Source of the DNA: TMED26 sp042088965
GTDB lineage: Bacteria; Pseudomonadota; Alphaproteobacteria; Thalassobaculales; Thalassobaculaceae
Direction of reading: 5' to 3'
DNA length: 64,000 nt
Assembly: GCA_042088965.1 (NCBI GenBank)
Contig: JBELLC010000001.1
Span: 1-64,000, forward strand
Position 1 is the first letter of the stretch. The number at the start of each line of letters is the position of its first letter. Below are positions 26,854 through 35,489 of the stretch, piece by piece. Position numbers and translations under genes: made by a program. A model generated the notes under the pieces. It worked only from the letters and a program-made list of their open reading frames with translations. It was not told the origin of the DNA and made no database searches.

Positions 26854-29274
26854 CTATTCCCTCATGCGTACGCCACTGGCATCAAATAATACACCAGTGC
26901 TCAGATAGGCTGGCCGCCGGTCGCCTAAAATCTCAATCTCAACCTTTAGCCCCTCAACTGCTTGCGCTACCGGCACAAATCCAAGCGCCACAGATTTTTC
27001 AACATAATGGGCGAAACCGCCCGATGTGACAAATCCTTGCACCTGATCATCAATCCAAATCGGCTCATCGCCGCACGCATCTGCATCATCAGCATCGACC
27101 ACAAAGGTACATAGACGACGCTCCGGACCCGCAGATAATTCTGCCATCGCCGCGGCCTTACCGATAAAATCAGCGGCTTTGTCATAGGCAACAAAGCGTC
27201 CAAGAGCAACTTCCTGTGGCCGATAATCGGGACGATATTCTCGCAGCCAAGCGCCAAAAGATTTCTCCAACCGTAGGCTCATCATCGCCCGCATTCCAAA
27301 TGGCCGCAACCCAAGGTCAGCACCCGCCGCCGTCAAGGTTTTAAATAGCGCGACCTGTTCGCGCGCCGGGACATAGATCTCATAGCCCAAATCGCCTGTA
27401 AAACTCAGCCGTTGGACTCGCGCCCGCGAGACTCCAATATCCATTTCAGCAACCGATAGGAAAGGCAGTACAGCCGAGCTCACATCAGCCCGCGCCACCC
27501 GTGCTAACAGCTCACGAGCGCGCGGCCCCGCAATCTGAAACCCCAGCAAATCGCGCGATATATTCTCCAGACGGACCGCACCATCAGGGGGCAAATGGCT
27601 TTCAAACCAGCGCATATGATAGGCTTGAGCGCTGAACGAGGCGGTCAGCTGAAAATCGTTTTCCGCCAGCCGCGAAATCGTAAAGTCGCCAATGATCTGG
27701 CCATTATCGTTGAGCATCGGCGATAAACTGATCCGGCCAATCGCCGGTAGGCGACCTGCCATTATCCGGTCTAACCAATCAAACGCACCCGGGCCTTGTA
27801 CGCGATACTTACCAAAATTATGGATCTCATTTATGCCAACAGCCTCACGCACCGCCCGGCATTCGGCGCCAACCGCCGCGAAGGCATCAGAGCGCCGAAA
27901 GCTGGGCGTTTCATAGGCGGGTGCGCCATCAGTGGCAAAATAATTGACCGCCTCCATGCCATAGCTTTGCCCAAAAACCGCACCGGCTGCTTGCCACAGA
28001 CCATAGGCCGGGGTGGTGTTTAACGGCCGGGCGGCAGGCAATTCCTCGTTTGGATAAGCAACAGCAAATCGCCGCTGATAATTCTCCGTGACTTTCAGGC
28101 GGGTGTATGCGGGCGTCACCCAATTGCCATAGCGGGCAACATCAAGGGCAAAAACATCCCGGCTCGGCAGCCCATCGACCATCCATTCCGCGAGCGTCAA
28201 ACCAACGCCGCCGCCTTGGCTAAAGCCTGCCATAACCGCGCAGGCCGACCAATAATTGCGCAACCTGGGTACCGGGCCAACAAGTGGGTTGCCGTCAGGG
28301 GCAAAGGTAAACGGGCCGTTAATGACACGTTTAATGCCCGCCCGCTCCAAAACGGGGAAGCGGTGAAATGCATGGCTGAGTGAATCGCCGATACGATCAA
28401 GTTTATCGGCTAACAATTCGAGGCCAAAATGCCACGGTGTGCCATCCACCGCCCATGGCTCACAGGCATGCTCGTAGAACCCGATTACTAAGCCGCGTCC
28501 CTCTTGGCGCAGATAGCTTTCACCGGCAGGATCGAGCGTATGCGGCAATTCAGCGTCACGCGTATAGATTTCCGGAATATCATCAGTGACCAGATATTGA
28601 TGTTCCATCGGGTGCAACGGCAGGTAGACACCCGCCATAGCGTTCACCTCACGGGCCCACAAACCGCCCGCATTGACAACATGTTCTGCAATAATATCGC
28701 CTTTATCCGTCGCCACCGTCCAGCCGCCATCAGCGGTCGGGGTCAAGCCTGTCACCATCGTGTGCAGGTAAATTTCAGCACCTTGCAAGCGCGCGGCCTT
28801 TGCATAGGCTTGGGTCGTGCTCGCTGGATCGAGGTGGCCATCAAGCGGATCCCAAAGCGCGCCCAGAACACCGTCCGTATTGGTAATCGGCGAGCGGCGG
28901 CGAATTTCTTGTGGGTCAATTAATTCAGTATCAAGACCCATATGGCGATGCATGGCACGGGCTGCACGCAGATAATCCATTCGCTCTGGGCTGGTGGCAA
29001 GCGTCATCCCACCGACGTGATGCAGGCCGCAGGATTGGCCCGATATCTTCTCAAGCTCACGGTATAATTGGATTGTATAGCCTTGTAATGCCGCCATATT
29101 GGTATCGCCATTCAAGGTATGAAAGGAGCCAGCGGCGTGCCAGGTTGACCCTGCTGTTAGCTCTGATCGCTCCACCAAGACAACATCTTGCCAGCCAAAC
29201 TTCGTCAGGTGGAAAAGGATACTACAGCCGACGACCCCACCACCAATAACAACAACCCTTGCATGATTTTTCAT
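26854..29274 (-). CDS. FAD-dependent oxidoreductase/GcvT-domain demethylase (dimethylglycine-dehydrogenase-like)
   Basis: An 806-residue two-domain enzyme. The N-terminal half is a DAO-type FAD domain (VVIGGGVVGCSI) with TAGSTWHAAG; His46 matches the place where dimethylglycine dehydrogenase binds FAD covalently. The C-terminal half, from about residue 430, is a GcvT-like tetrahydrofolate-binding domain. Such proteins demethylate N-methylated amino acids (dimethylglycine, sarcosine and relatives) and can pass the carbon to tetrahydrofolate. It leads an operon with a TauD-type oxygenase. Direct repeats and a palindrome lie at its start (29274-29322). The exact substrate is unproven. Confidence 0.9.
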   Translation of the reverse strand: MKNHARVVVIGGGVVGCSILFHLTKFGWQDVVLVERSELTAGSTWHAAGSFHTLNGDTNMAALQGYTIQLYRELEKISGQSCGLHHVGGMTLATSPERMDYLRAARAMHRHMGLDTELIDPQEIRRRSPITNTDGVLGALWDPLDGHLDPASTTQAYAKAARLQGAEIYLHTMVTGLTPTADGGWTVATDKGDIIAEHVVNAGGLWAREVNAMAGVYLPLHPMEHQYLVTDDIPEIYTRDAELPHTLDPAGESYLRQEGRGLVIGFYEHACEPWAVDGTPWHFGLELLADKLDRIGDSLSHAFHRFPVLERAGIKRVINGPFTFAPDGNPLVGPVPRLRNYWSACAVMAGFSQGGGVGLTLAEWMVDGLPSRDVFALDVARYGNWVTPAYTRLKVTENYQRRFAVAYPNEELPAARPLNTTPAYGLWQAAGAVFGQSYGMEAVNYFATDGAPAYETPSFRRSDAFAAVGAECRAVREAVGINEIHNFGKYRVQGPGAFDWLDRIMAGRLPAIGRISLSPMLNDNGQIIGDFTISRLAENDFQLTASFSAQAYHMRWFESHLPPDGAVRLENISRDLLGFQIAGPRARELLARVARADVSSAVLPFLSVAEMDIGVSRARVQRLSFTGDLGYEIYVPAREQVALFKTLTAAGADLGLRPFGMRAMMSLRLEKSFGAWLREYRPDYRPQEVALGRFVAYDKAADFIGKAAAMAELSAGPERRLCTFVVDADDADACGDEPIWIDDQVQGFVTSGGFAHYVEKSVALGFVPVAQAVEGLKVEIEILGDRRPAYLSTGVLFDASGVRMRE

Positions 29275-29305
29275 ATCTTAAGACCCTCTTTGGTGTATCT
29301 TAAGA
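29274..29305. repeat. Direct repeats TATCTTAAGA at 22-bp spacing
   Basis: TATCTTAAGA occurs at 29274-29283 and 29296-29305, two helical turns apart, each containing the palindrome TCTTAAGA. One copy lies between the ribosome site (AGAGGG) and the start codon of the FAD/GcvT gene and the other just upstream. This arrangement would suit a regulator or a translational control site. Confidence 0.55.
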
Positions 29306-29307
29306 AT

Positions 29308-29322
29308 GGGTTTCAGAAACCC
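29308..29322. promoter_or_regulatory. Perfect 15-bp palindrome upstream of the demethylase operon
   Basis: GGGTTTC-A-GAAACCC is fully self-complementary around one central base. It lies 34-48 bases upstream of the FAD/GcvT start codon, where an operator overlapping a promoter would be. No regulator gene is nearby. Confidence 0.5.
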
Positions 29323-29398
29323 CATTTGCTTGTGCAATGGCGACATGAAGCCGTTGTCTATGCGACCTTACCACAGCAGCAGAAACAATCTTACGGTC

Positions 29399-29851
29399 TT
29401 AAAACAGCGTTTTCACCATAACTTGGTCAATGGCATCACCAAACCGCGTGACCAGATCTTTGCGCAGATTGGCTTTGAATTGCCGTATTTGGCGGTCATC
29501 GGGGCGGCCTTTTTCGAAAAGTCCCAATGAGGCCGCGTAGGCAATGCTGTGAATGGCATCCTTGCCTGCTTGTAAGGTGCCAATTTGGGTATTATCCGGG
29601 GCACTGACAACCAAAATGACTTTGCCTGCAAATTTGCGGCCGTCCAGCATCATCGAAATCAAGATCGGCCCAATATTGACTGAATTTACCTGTAGGTTTC
29701 CGGCCTGGGTATCGACCGGTTCGCCATCGCTGTTTGTCGCCTCATCGGGTTTTTCCTGTTCGGCGCTGAGGGCGGGGCCGACCGCGAGCAGAGCCAGAGC
29801 GACAATCCATAAAACCGCCAAGAGTGTTTTTGCCTGCAACGCTTTCGTCAT
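29399..29851 (-). CDS. Small exported protein of unknown function
   Basis: A 150-residue protein that I do not recognise. Residues 1-30 (ALQAKTLLAVLWIVALALLAV) form a signal peptide or membrane anchor, then an acidic linker, then a compact domain with VNIGPILISMMLDGRKFAGKV. The C-terminal RKDLVTRFGDAIDQVMVKTLF loosely recalls FliL-like domains, but no flagellar genes are near. The ATG at 29851 is chosen so that the signal peptide is N-terminal. It follows sppA by 25 bases on the same strand and may be co-transcribed with it. Confidence 0.6.
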   Translation of the reverse strand: MTKALQAKTLLAVLWIVALALLAVGPALSAEQEKPDEATNSDGEPVDTQAGNLQVNSVNIGPILISMMLDGRKFAGKVILVVSAPDNTQIGTLQAGKDAIHSIAYAASLGLFEKGRPDDRQIRQFKANLRKDLVTRFGDAIDQVMVKTLF

Positions 29852-29876
29852 CACCCCCCCCTTTGCGCTCAAAACC

Positions 29877-31652
29877 CTAACGCCGTAAATCAACCTCAAG
29901 ACGCATGGTTTGATGGTCAACCTGCATCACGTCAACAATCGCGCCAAACGTCTCACGAAACCGCATCATCAATGATATCACGTCAAGCCATTGATCAAGG
30001 CCACCCTCTTGTATCATTTCCAACAAAGCATCGCTGGATCCCAGATCACGGGGGTAAACCGCGACTTTTACGGTTTCATCCGCTGCCAAGCCCATTGTGA
30101 GGCGGGCCAGGTTAATCGCCTCACGATAGCCACCAAGACCGTCGATAAGCCCGACTTGGCGTGCTGCCTCACCTGTCCACACCCGGCCCCGGGCGGCAGC
30201 GTCGATTTCGGCGTCCGTGAGGCGGCGGGTAGCTTGTGTACGGCGGGTAAAGTCATCATAGATATTATCAAGAATCGCGGTCATGCGGGCGTTTTGACTA
30301 TTGGTGAATGGCCGCAGCGGTGAAAACATACCAGCGTTGCGGCCAATTGCAATTTGCGTGGCCTCGCCTTTAAATTTGGCCAGTAAATCGCCGATCACAA
30401 CTTTACCACCGACAACCCCAATGGACCCCGTGACGCTGGCAGGTTGGGCAACAACGTGATCCGCACCAAGCGACAGAAAAAACCCACCCGACGCCGCGAC
30501 ATCTGCCATTGAGACAACAACAGTCTTCCCAGCCTCGCGCAGCCGCATAATCTCCCGCAACATGCTATCGGCTGCGATATAGCTGCCACCAGGGCTATCG
30601 ATCCGAAGGACAACAGCCCGCACAGCCTTATTTTTGCGGACTTTATCCAAAACCCGGCGAACATATCCGCTGCTGAGATTATCGCCTTCGTTGAATTGGC
30701 GCGACCCACCACCGACAATTGCGCCGGTTAATGCAATAACAGCAATTTCATACTGGGCCTCTTGGGCGCTTTCCTTCGCTTCCGTAACTGCCGCATAATC
30801 TTTGAGGAAGACCTGTTGTGCGCCATCGCTGGCCTTCCTGGCCGCAGTCCAAGCTTGATCTTGATAGTGCAGCTGATCCACCAAACCTGAGGCTTTCGCC
30901 TCACGCGCCAGCAATGGTGCATTATCAATGAAAGTGGCGATGGTATCCGGGCTTTGCCGGCGTGCCCGGGCGATACCAGCGGTGATTTGATTAAATAAAG
31001 ATCGGAGCATTTTCTGCAAGTTTTCGCGGATCGGCGCTGGCAACGTCGCTTCTGTCAGGCTTGCCATCGCGCCTTTATATTCATGCCGCGCGCTGAATTG
31101 CGGCGTAATCCCTTGCGACCGCAAGGCCTCCCCCAGCAGCGGCAAATCCAACGAAACGCCGGTGATCGCCAATAATCCAGAAGGCTGCATCGAGACGGTA
31201 TCAAAAGCACTTGCCAGGTAATAGGGGCCAACCGCGCCACCGCGATCAAAACTCTCTGCAAAAACATGGGTTACTTTACCACCCGCGCGCAAGCGGGAGA
31301 TGGCGGCGCGCAGTTCCTGGGCTTCCGCGAGCCCAAAATCAGCATACGTTAGATTAACAAAGACCCCCTTCACCCGATCATCTTCAGCGGCGACATCTAA
31401 CGCCCTGACAATCTCAAATAACGACAATCGTGCGTTGGAGAACAGTTTTTGAAAAGGCCCATCGGCATTGAGTTCTGCCAACCCAGGCATTAACGCGACG
31501 CTTAAAATAATCTTCTTTGGCAGCTCTTTCTGGGCCGGGTCGGCCGGCCAATAGACCGCCAGTAGCACCATTGACACGACTGCGAAAAGGCCAACAACGG
31601 CACCAAGAGCTGCCAGCAGCCGGAACATCCCGCGCCCAAGCTTGGCCAGCAT
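29877..31652 (-). CDS. sppA: Signal peptide peptidase SppA, long form
   Basis: A 591-residue membrane-anchored serine protease that degrades cleaved signal peptides in the inner membrane. An N-terminal membrane segment (RLLAALGAVVGLFAVVSMVL) is followed by two tandem ClpP-like domains. The Lys/Ser dyad is visible as Lys193 in EYKGAM and Ser388 in VAASGGFF, the arrangement of the 67K-type enzyme. The start at 31652 lies two bases after the aroC stop, so it is translated from the aroC transcript; the frame extends into aroC but that part is not SppA. Confidence 0.93.
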   Translation of the reverse strand: MLAKLGRGMFRLLAALGAVVGLFAVVSMVLLAVYWPADPAQKELPKKIILSVALMPGLAELNADGPFQKLFSNARLSLFEIVRALDVAAEDDRVKGVFVNLTYADFGLAEAQELRAAISRLRAGGKVTHVFAESFDRGGAVGPYYLASAFDTVSMQPSGLLAITGVSLDLPLLGEALRSQGITPQFSARHEYKGAMASLTEATLPAPIRENLQKMLRSLFNQITAGIARARRQSPDTIATFIDNAPLLAREAKASGLVDQLHYQDQAWTAARKASDGAQQVFLKDYAAVTEAKESAQEAQYEIAVIALTGAIVGGGSRQFNEGDNLSSGYVRRVLDKVRKNKAVRAVVLRIDSPGGSYIAADSMLREIMRLREAGKTVVVSMADVAASGGFFLSLGADHVVAQPASVTGSIGVVGGKVVIGDLLAKFKGEATQIAIGRNAGMFSPLRPFTNSQNARMTAILDNIYDDFTRRTQATRRLTDAEIDAAARGRVWTGEAARQVGLIDGLGGYREAINLARLTMGLAADETVKVAVYPRDLGSSDALLEMIQEGGLDQWLDVISLMMRFRETFGAIVDVMQVDHQTMRLEVDLRR

Positions 31653-31654
31653 GA

Positions 31655-32749
31655 TTATTGGCCCATCCCGCCGGTTTGCGCGCGGTGACGTAAAATATGA
31701 TCTGCCAGGACACAAGCCATCATAGCTTCGCCCACCGGCACCGCCCGAATACCCACACACGGGTCATGACGGCCCTTGGTCAAAACCTCAACATCATTTC
31801 CGGCGCGGTCAATCGAGTCGCGGGCGGTTAAAATCGAGCTTGTTGGCTTAACCACAAACCGCACCACCACGTCTTGTCCTGTCGAAATACCGCCCAGCAC
31901 ACCACCGGCATTATTGGTTTTAAAGGTCGCCTGACCGTCAACCATCCGCATTTCATCCGCAGCCTCATCACCAGGCAGCGCCACAGCGGCAAAACCAGCA
32001 CCAATTTCAACACCCTTTACCGCGTTGATGGACATCATCGCCATCGCCAAATCACTGTCTAATTTGCCATAAATCGGCTCGCCCAAGCCTACCGGTACGC
32101 CGCCTGCAACAATTTCAATGATCGCCCCTGCCGATGAGCCTTTTTTACGGACCTCATCGAGAAACCCCGTCCAAGTCTCTGCCGCTACCGGATCAGGTGA
32201 CCAGAAAGGGTTATTGCTGGTTTCTGCCCAATCCCAACGGCTGCGATCAACGGCATGCGGCCCAATCTGCGTCAGGGCGCCTGCCAGCCAAAAATCATTG
32301 CCCAGTTCATGGGCAAGAACCTGTCGCGCAACTGCGCCTGCGGCCACCCGCATCGCCGTTTCCCGCGCCGATGATCGGCCACCACCACGATAATCGCGGA
32401 TACCATATTTAGCGTCATAGGTATAATCCGCATGGCCCGGGCGATAGCGATCTTTGATATCACCATAATCCTTTGACCGCTGGTCGGTATTCTCGATCAG
32501 CAGTGAGATGGGGGTCCCTGTGGTCTGTCCTTCAAACACACCGGACATAATCTTCACCTGATCAGCCTCCCGGCGTTGCGTCACAAACCGCGACTGTCCG
32601 GGTCGACGTTGGTCCAAATAGGTTTGAATATCGGCTTCGCTCAGCGATAGGCGCGGCGGCACCCCGTCGATCACACACCCCAAAGCGGGGCCATGGCTTT
32701 CGCCCCAGGTGGTCACCCGAAAGATTTCACCAAATCCATTACTGGCCAT
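31655..32749 (-). CDS. aroC: Chorismate synthase
   Basis: A 364-residue enzyme that converts 5-enolpyruvylshikimate-3-phosphate to chorismate using reduced FMN, the last step of the shikimate pathway. Signatures: GESHGPALGCVIDG near the N-terminus, RYRPGHADYTYDAKYGIRD, GGGRSSARET, and the C-terminal GRHDPCVGIRAVPVGEAM. AAGGAA precedes the ATG. It lies between fabI and sppA on the minus strand. Confidence 0.98.
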   Translation of the reverse strand: MASNGFGEIFRVTTWGESHGPALGCVIDGVPPRLSLSEADIQTYLDQRRPGQSRFVTQRREADQVKIMSGVFEGQTTGTPISLLIENTDQRSKDYGDIKDRYRPGHADYTYDAKYGIRDYRGGGRSSARETAMRVAAGAVARQVLAHELGNDFWLAGALTQIGPHAVDRSRWDWAETSNNPFWSPDPVAAETWTGFLDEVRKKGSSAGAIIEIVAGGVPVGLGEPIYGKLDSDLAMAMMSINAVKGVEIGAGFAAVALPGDEAADEMRMVDGQATFKTNNAGGVLGGISTGQDVVVRFVVKPTSSILTARDSIDRAGNDVEVLTKGRHDPCVGIRAVPVGEAMMACVLADHILRHRAQTGGMGQ

Positions 32750-32786
32750 CAGCGACCGTTCCTTGCGTCAAAATGTTTGGCAGTGC

Positions 32787-33602
32787 TTAAACTGTGCTGA
32801 TATCCGGCGCATCAACCATCTTCATGCCAACGATGTTATAGCCGCAGTCAACATGATGAATTTCGCCAGTTACCCCGGTTGACAAATCACTCATCAAATA
32901 TAGTCCCGATCCACCGACATCGTCCATGGTGACATTACGGCGCAGCGGGGAGTTATGTTGATTCCATTTCAAAATATAACGGAAATCCCCAATACCAGAG
33001 GCTGCAAGGGTTTTCATCGGCCCTGCCGACAAACCATTCACGCGAATATTCTGATCCCCCAAATCCACAGCCAAATAACGCACACTGGCTTCTAAGGCGG
33101 CCTTAGCAACGCCCATCACATTGTAGTGCGGCATGACCCGTTCAGCCCCGAAATAGGTCAGTGTCAGCATGCTACCACCGTCCGGCATCATCGCAGCGGC
33201 GCGTTTGGCAACCGCTGTAAAGCTGTAACAAGAGATATCCATGGTGCGCAGGAAGTTATCGCGGCTGGTATCGCCATATTTGCCTTTCAACTCTTCCTTG
33301 TCCGAATAGGCAATGGCATGCAGCACAAAGTCAATCTTATCCCAATGCTTTGCCAGTTCATCAAAGGTTTCATCAACAGCGCCATCATTGGTCACATCAC
33401 ACGGCATCACCAAGTTGGAGCCAACAGATTGCGCCAGCGGCTCTACCCGCTTTCGCAGGGCATCGCCCTGATAGGTAAAGGCCAATTCAGCGCCATGATC
33501 CGCAGCCATTTTGGCAATCGCCCAAGCGATGGATCGATCATTGGCGACCCCCATGATCAAGCCTCTTTTGCCGGTCATCACGGATGCAGCTTGGGACATC
33601 AT
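32787..33602 (-). CDS. fabI: Enoyl-ACP reductase (NADH), FabI
   Basis: A 271-residue FabI that performs the last reduction of each fatty-acid elongation cycle. The N-terminal GVANDRSIAWAIA motif and Tyr150, Tyr160 and Lys167 (TYFGAERVMPHYNVMGVAKAAL region, with the usual Tyr-x6-Lys) match the family. It starts ATGATG after AGGAAGT. It lies 37 bases upstream of aroC. This enzyme is the usual target of triclosan and isoniazid-type inhibitors in other bacteria. Confidence 0.97.
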   Translation of the reverse strand: MMSQAASVMTGKRGLIMGVANDRSIAWAIAKMAADHGAELAFTYQGDALRKRVEPLAQSVGSNLVMPCDVTNDGAVDETFDELAKHWDKIDFVLHAIAYSDKEELKGKYGDTSRDNFLRTMDISCYSFTAVAKRAAAMMPDGGSMLTLTYFGAERVMPHYNVMGVAKAALEASVRYLAVDLGDQNIRVNGLSAGPMKTLAASGIGDFRYILKWNQHNSPLRRNVTMDDVGGSGLYLMSDLSTGVTGEIHHVDCGYNIVGMKMVDAPDISTV

Positions 33603-33689
33603 ACTTCCTACTCTTTTCGATTAATTCGGCCGCGTCTTATTAACCTCTATCCTACACCAAAGGGGATATCGGGCAAGCACACCAAAGCT

Positions 33690-33718
33690 CTGAAAACAGG
33701 CTAAAACGCTGTTTTAAG
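33690..33718. promoter_or_regulatory. Inverted repeat upstream of fabI
   Basis: CTGAAAACAG and CTGTTTTAAG (10-base arms, one mismatch, 9-base loop) lie about 90 bases upstream of the fabI start. Most of the rest of the 252-base gap between the DnaJ gene and fabI shows no gene. The element may be an operator or belong to the end of the DnaJ transcript. Confidence 0.35.
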
Positions 33719-33854
33719 TCACAAAATATTTCCAACAAAAACAACCATGAGGGGGGCGCTGCGCGCACCAATAACTCGATGAGGCTCAGGCTTAACGGCC
33801 GAGGGCACGGCAATCACGCCTCAATTTGATGCCGAACATTGGCCATTCAAGGCA

Positions 33855-34778
33855 TTAAAAGCCGCGTTTGTGGCGTGGGTTATAGCCCTTATCTTTCTGC
33901 CATTTGCGGACAAAATCGATCAGTGATTTATCCATTTCTTCTGGCAGCATAATTTTCAGACGAACCAGTTGATCACCCGCAGCAAGCTCCCCTTTTGCTG
34001 GCATACCCTTGCCGCGTAAGCGTAAAATTTTATCGCTATTGCTGCCCTCAGGGATCTTCAAGGTAACTTTGCCATGCACGGTGGGGACCGTAATGCTGCC
34101 CCCTAAAACCGCTTCATAAAGGGTTATCGGCGCATCTATCGTTAAATTCTGCCCGTCCCGGCTGAACAAATCATCCGCAGAAACGGTGATTTCAATAAAG
34201 GCATCACCCGTTCGACTGCCAACCCGCCGCCCCTGACCTTTCAAGCGCAAAGTTTGGCCGTCTTCGGTACCGGGGGGGACTTTAAGATCAAGAGATCGAC
34301 CATCGCTTAACGTCACACGCTTATTGATCCCACCAGCAGCTTCCATGAACGGGACTGTCAAATTATAGGTCACATCCCCGGGCAAACGGTCATTTGGCGA
34401 GCCGGCACCCGGTCCGGGCTTTCGAGTGTTCCGGTTTGGGCTTGAATTTGCTTTGAAGAATTCCTCAAAAACATCATGGTCAATATCAAAAGGATCAGCA
34501 GTACGCCGGCTACCGCCCGCCCAATTCCGCCAAAACCCGCCACCACCAGACCGCTGCTCACGGCCAGCTGAATCTATATCACCACGATCATATTTCGCCC
34601 GCCGGTCATTGTCCGATAGGATATGATAGGCCGCATTCACATCTTTAAATCTTAGCTCGGTCTTTGTGTCGCCAGGATTTAAATCAGGATGATATTTCTT
34701 CGCCAACTTGCGAAATGCCGATTTGATATCGCTATCAGACGCGGTGCGCGAAACACCAAGTGTTTTGTATGGATCCAT
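33855..34778 (-). CDS. DnaJ-like co-chaperone (CbpA type)
   Basis: A 307-residue J-domain protein. The N-terminal J domain (residues 1-68) has the HPD motif (KKYHPDLNPGD) that stimulates DnaK. A Gly/Ser/Arg-rich linker (SGGGGFWRNWAGGSRR) follows, then a C-terminal substrate-binding domain (GDVTYNLTVPFMEAAGG, RLKGQGRRVG). There is no cysteine-rich zinc domain, so it is CbpA/DjlA-like rather than canonical DnaJ. The ATG at 34778 is chosen because the J domain begins there; the frame extends to 34844 into the lipoprotein gene. Confidence 0.92.
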   Translation of the reverse strand: MDPYKTLGVSRTASDSDIKSAFRKLAKKYHPDLNPGDTKTELRFKDVNAAYHILSDNDRRAKYDRGDIDSAGREQRSGGGGFWRNWAGGSRRTADPFDIDHDVFEEFFKANSSPNRNTRKPGPGAGSPNDRLPGDVTYNLTVPFMEAAGGINKRVTLSDGRSLDLKVPPGTEDGQTLRLKGQGRRVGSRTGDAFIEITVSADDLFSRDGQNLTIDAPITLYEAVLGGSITVPTVHGKVTLKIPEGSNSDKILRLRGKGMPAKGELAAGDQLVRLKIMLPEEMDKSLIDFVRKWQKDKGYNPRHKRGF

Positions 34779-34804
34779 GCTTGTTTGCCGTTCGTCAACA
34801 AAGA

Positions 34805-35269
34805 TTAGTTTCGAGCCCGCCAGGTGCCATCGGCCTGCCGACACGCCGAGCCTGTTAGGATTTCAGCTTTGCCATCAATCATCACCGTTTGCTGGTAATC
34901 CCGGCAAGGCTTACTTGAATTATCAGCATAGGTCCGCGTTGGCGTGACAGTACCGGAATGCCCGCTGTCTGGGTTCTCCCAGCTCGTCTCCTGACCAATT
35001 GGACTATTTTCAAGCGATGTTTGGGTTGCCGCCGCCATCTTGCGGCGATCATTTTCATCCAGATACTGACCGATTTTGCTGCCCAGCGCCGCCCCCAACA
35101 AAGTGCCTGTTGCAATCGCCACAACCCGGCCGCCACCTTTGCCGATTTTAGAGCCCAAAACAGCGCCTGTGATCCCTCCCAAAACGGTTCCTGCACCCTG
35201 ATTTGCGCCGCCACTGAGACAGCCGGTTAAGGAGAACATCACCACCAGTAACATCACTGTCTTTTTCAT
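34805..35269 (-). CDS. Glycine-zipper outer-membrane lipoprotein (17-kDa antigen-like)
   Basis: A 154-residue lipoprotein. The signal peptide MKKTVMLLVVMFSLTGC ends in a lipobox (LTGC). A glycine-zipper segment (GGITGAVLGSKIGKGGG..GTLLGAALGSKIG) follows, and the C-terminal part has NSSKPCRDYQQTVMIDGKA with a pair of cysteines, as in the rickettsial 17-kDa surface antigen group. It is probably a structural protein of the outer membrane. GGAGAG precedes the ATG at 35269. It lies 26 bases before the DnaJ-like gene. Confidence 0.88.
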   Translation of the reverse strand: MKKTVMLLVVMFSLTGCLSGGANQGAGTVLGGITGAVLGSKIGKGGGRVVAIATGTLLGAALGSKIGQYLDENDRRKMAAATQTSLENSPIGQETSWENPDSGHSGTVTPTRTYADNSSKPCRDYQQTVMIDGKAEILTGSACRQADGTWRARN

Positions 35270-35489
35270 TGTTTCTCTCCCGTTTATTTCCCAGGTCAAT
35301 CATTGCCTTTGGATGCACAGCAACATCCTTATCTTTATATAGCCCCTCAAATCGAAACGCATAAATTTATCTGCAAAGTCGATTTACATCAGCATATAGT
35401 TCTTGCTTCTTTAGATGAAACACCCACATAAAAATGGCAATAATAAGACTCGTTTTTTGGCTTTCAAACGTGCGTAAAGGATGCATGCA

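Noticed and set aside
33126..33704. A 192-residue plus-strand frame over fabI
   Set aside because: It is antisense to fabI and its sequence has no recognisable domain.
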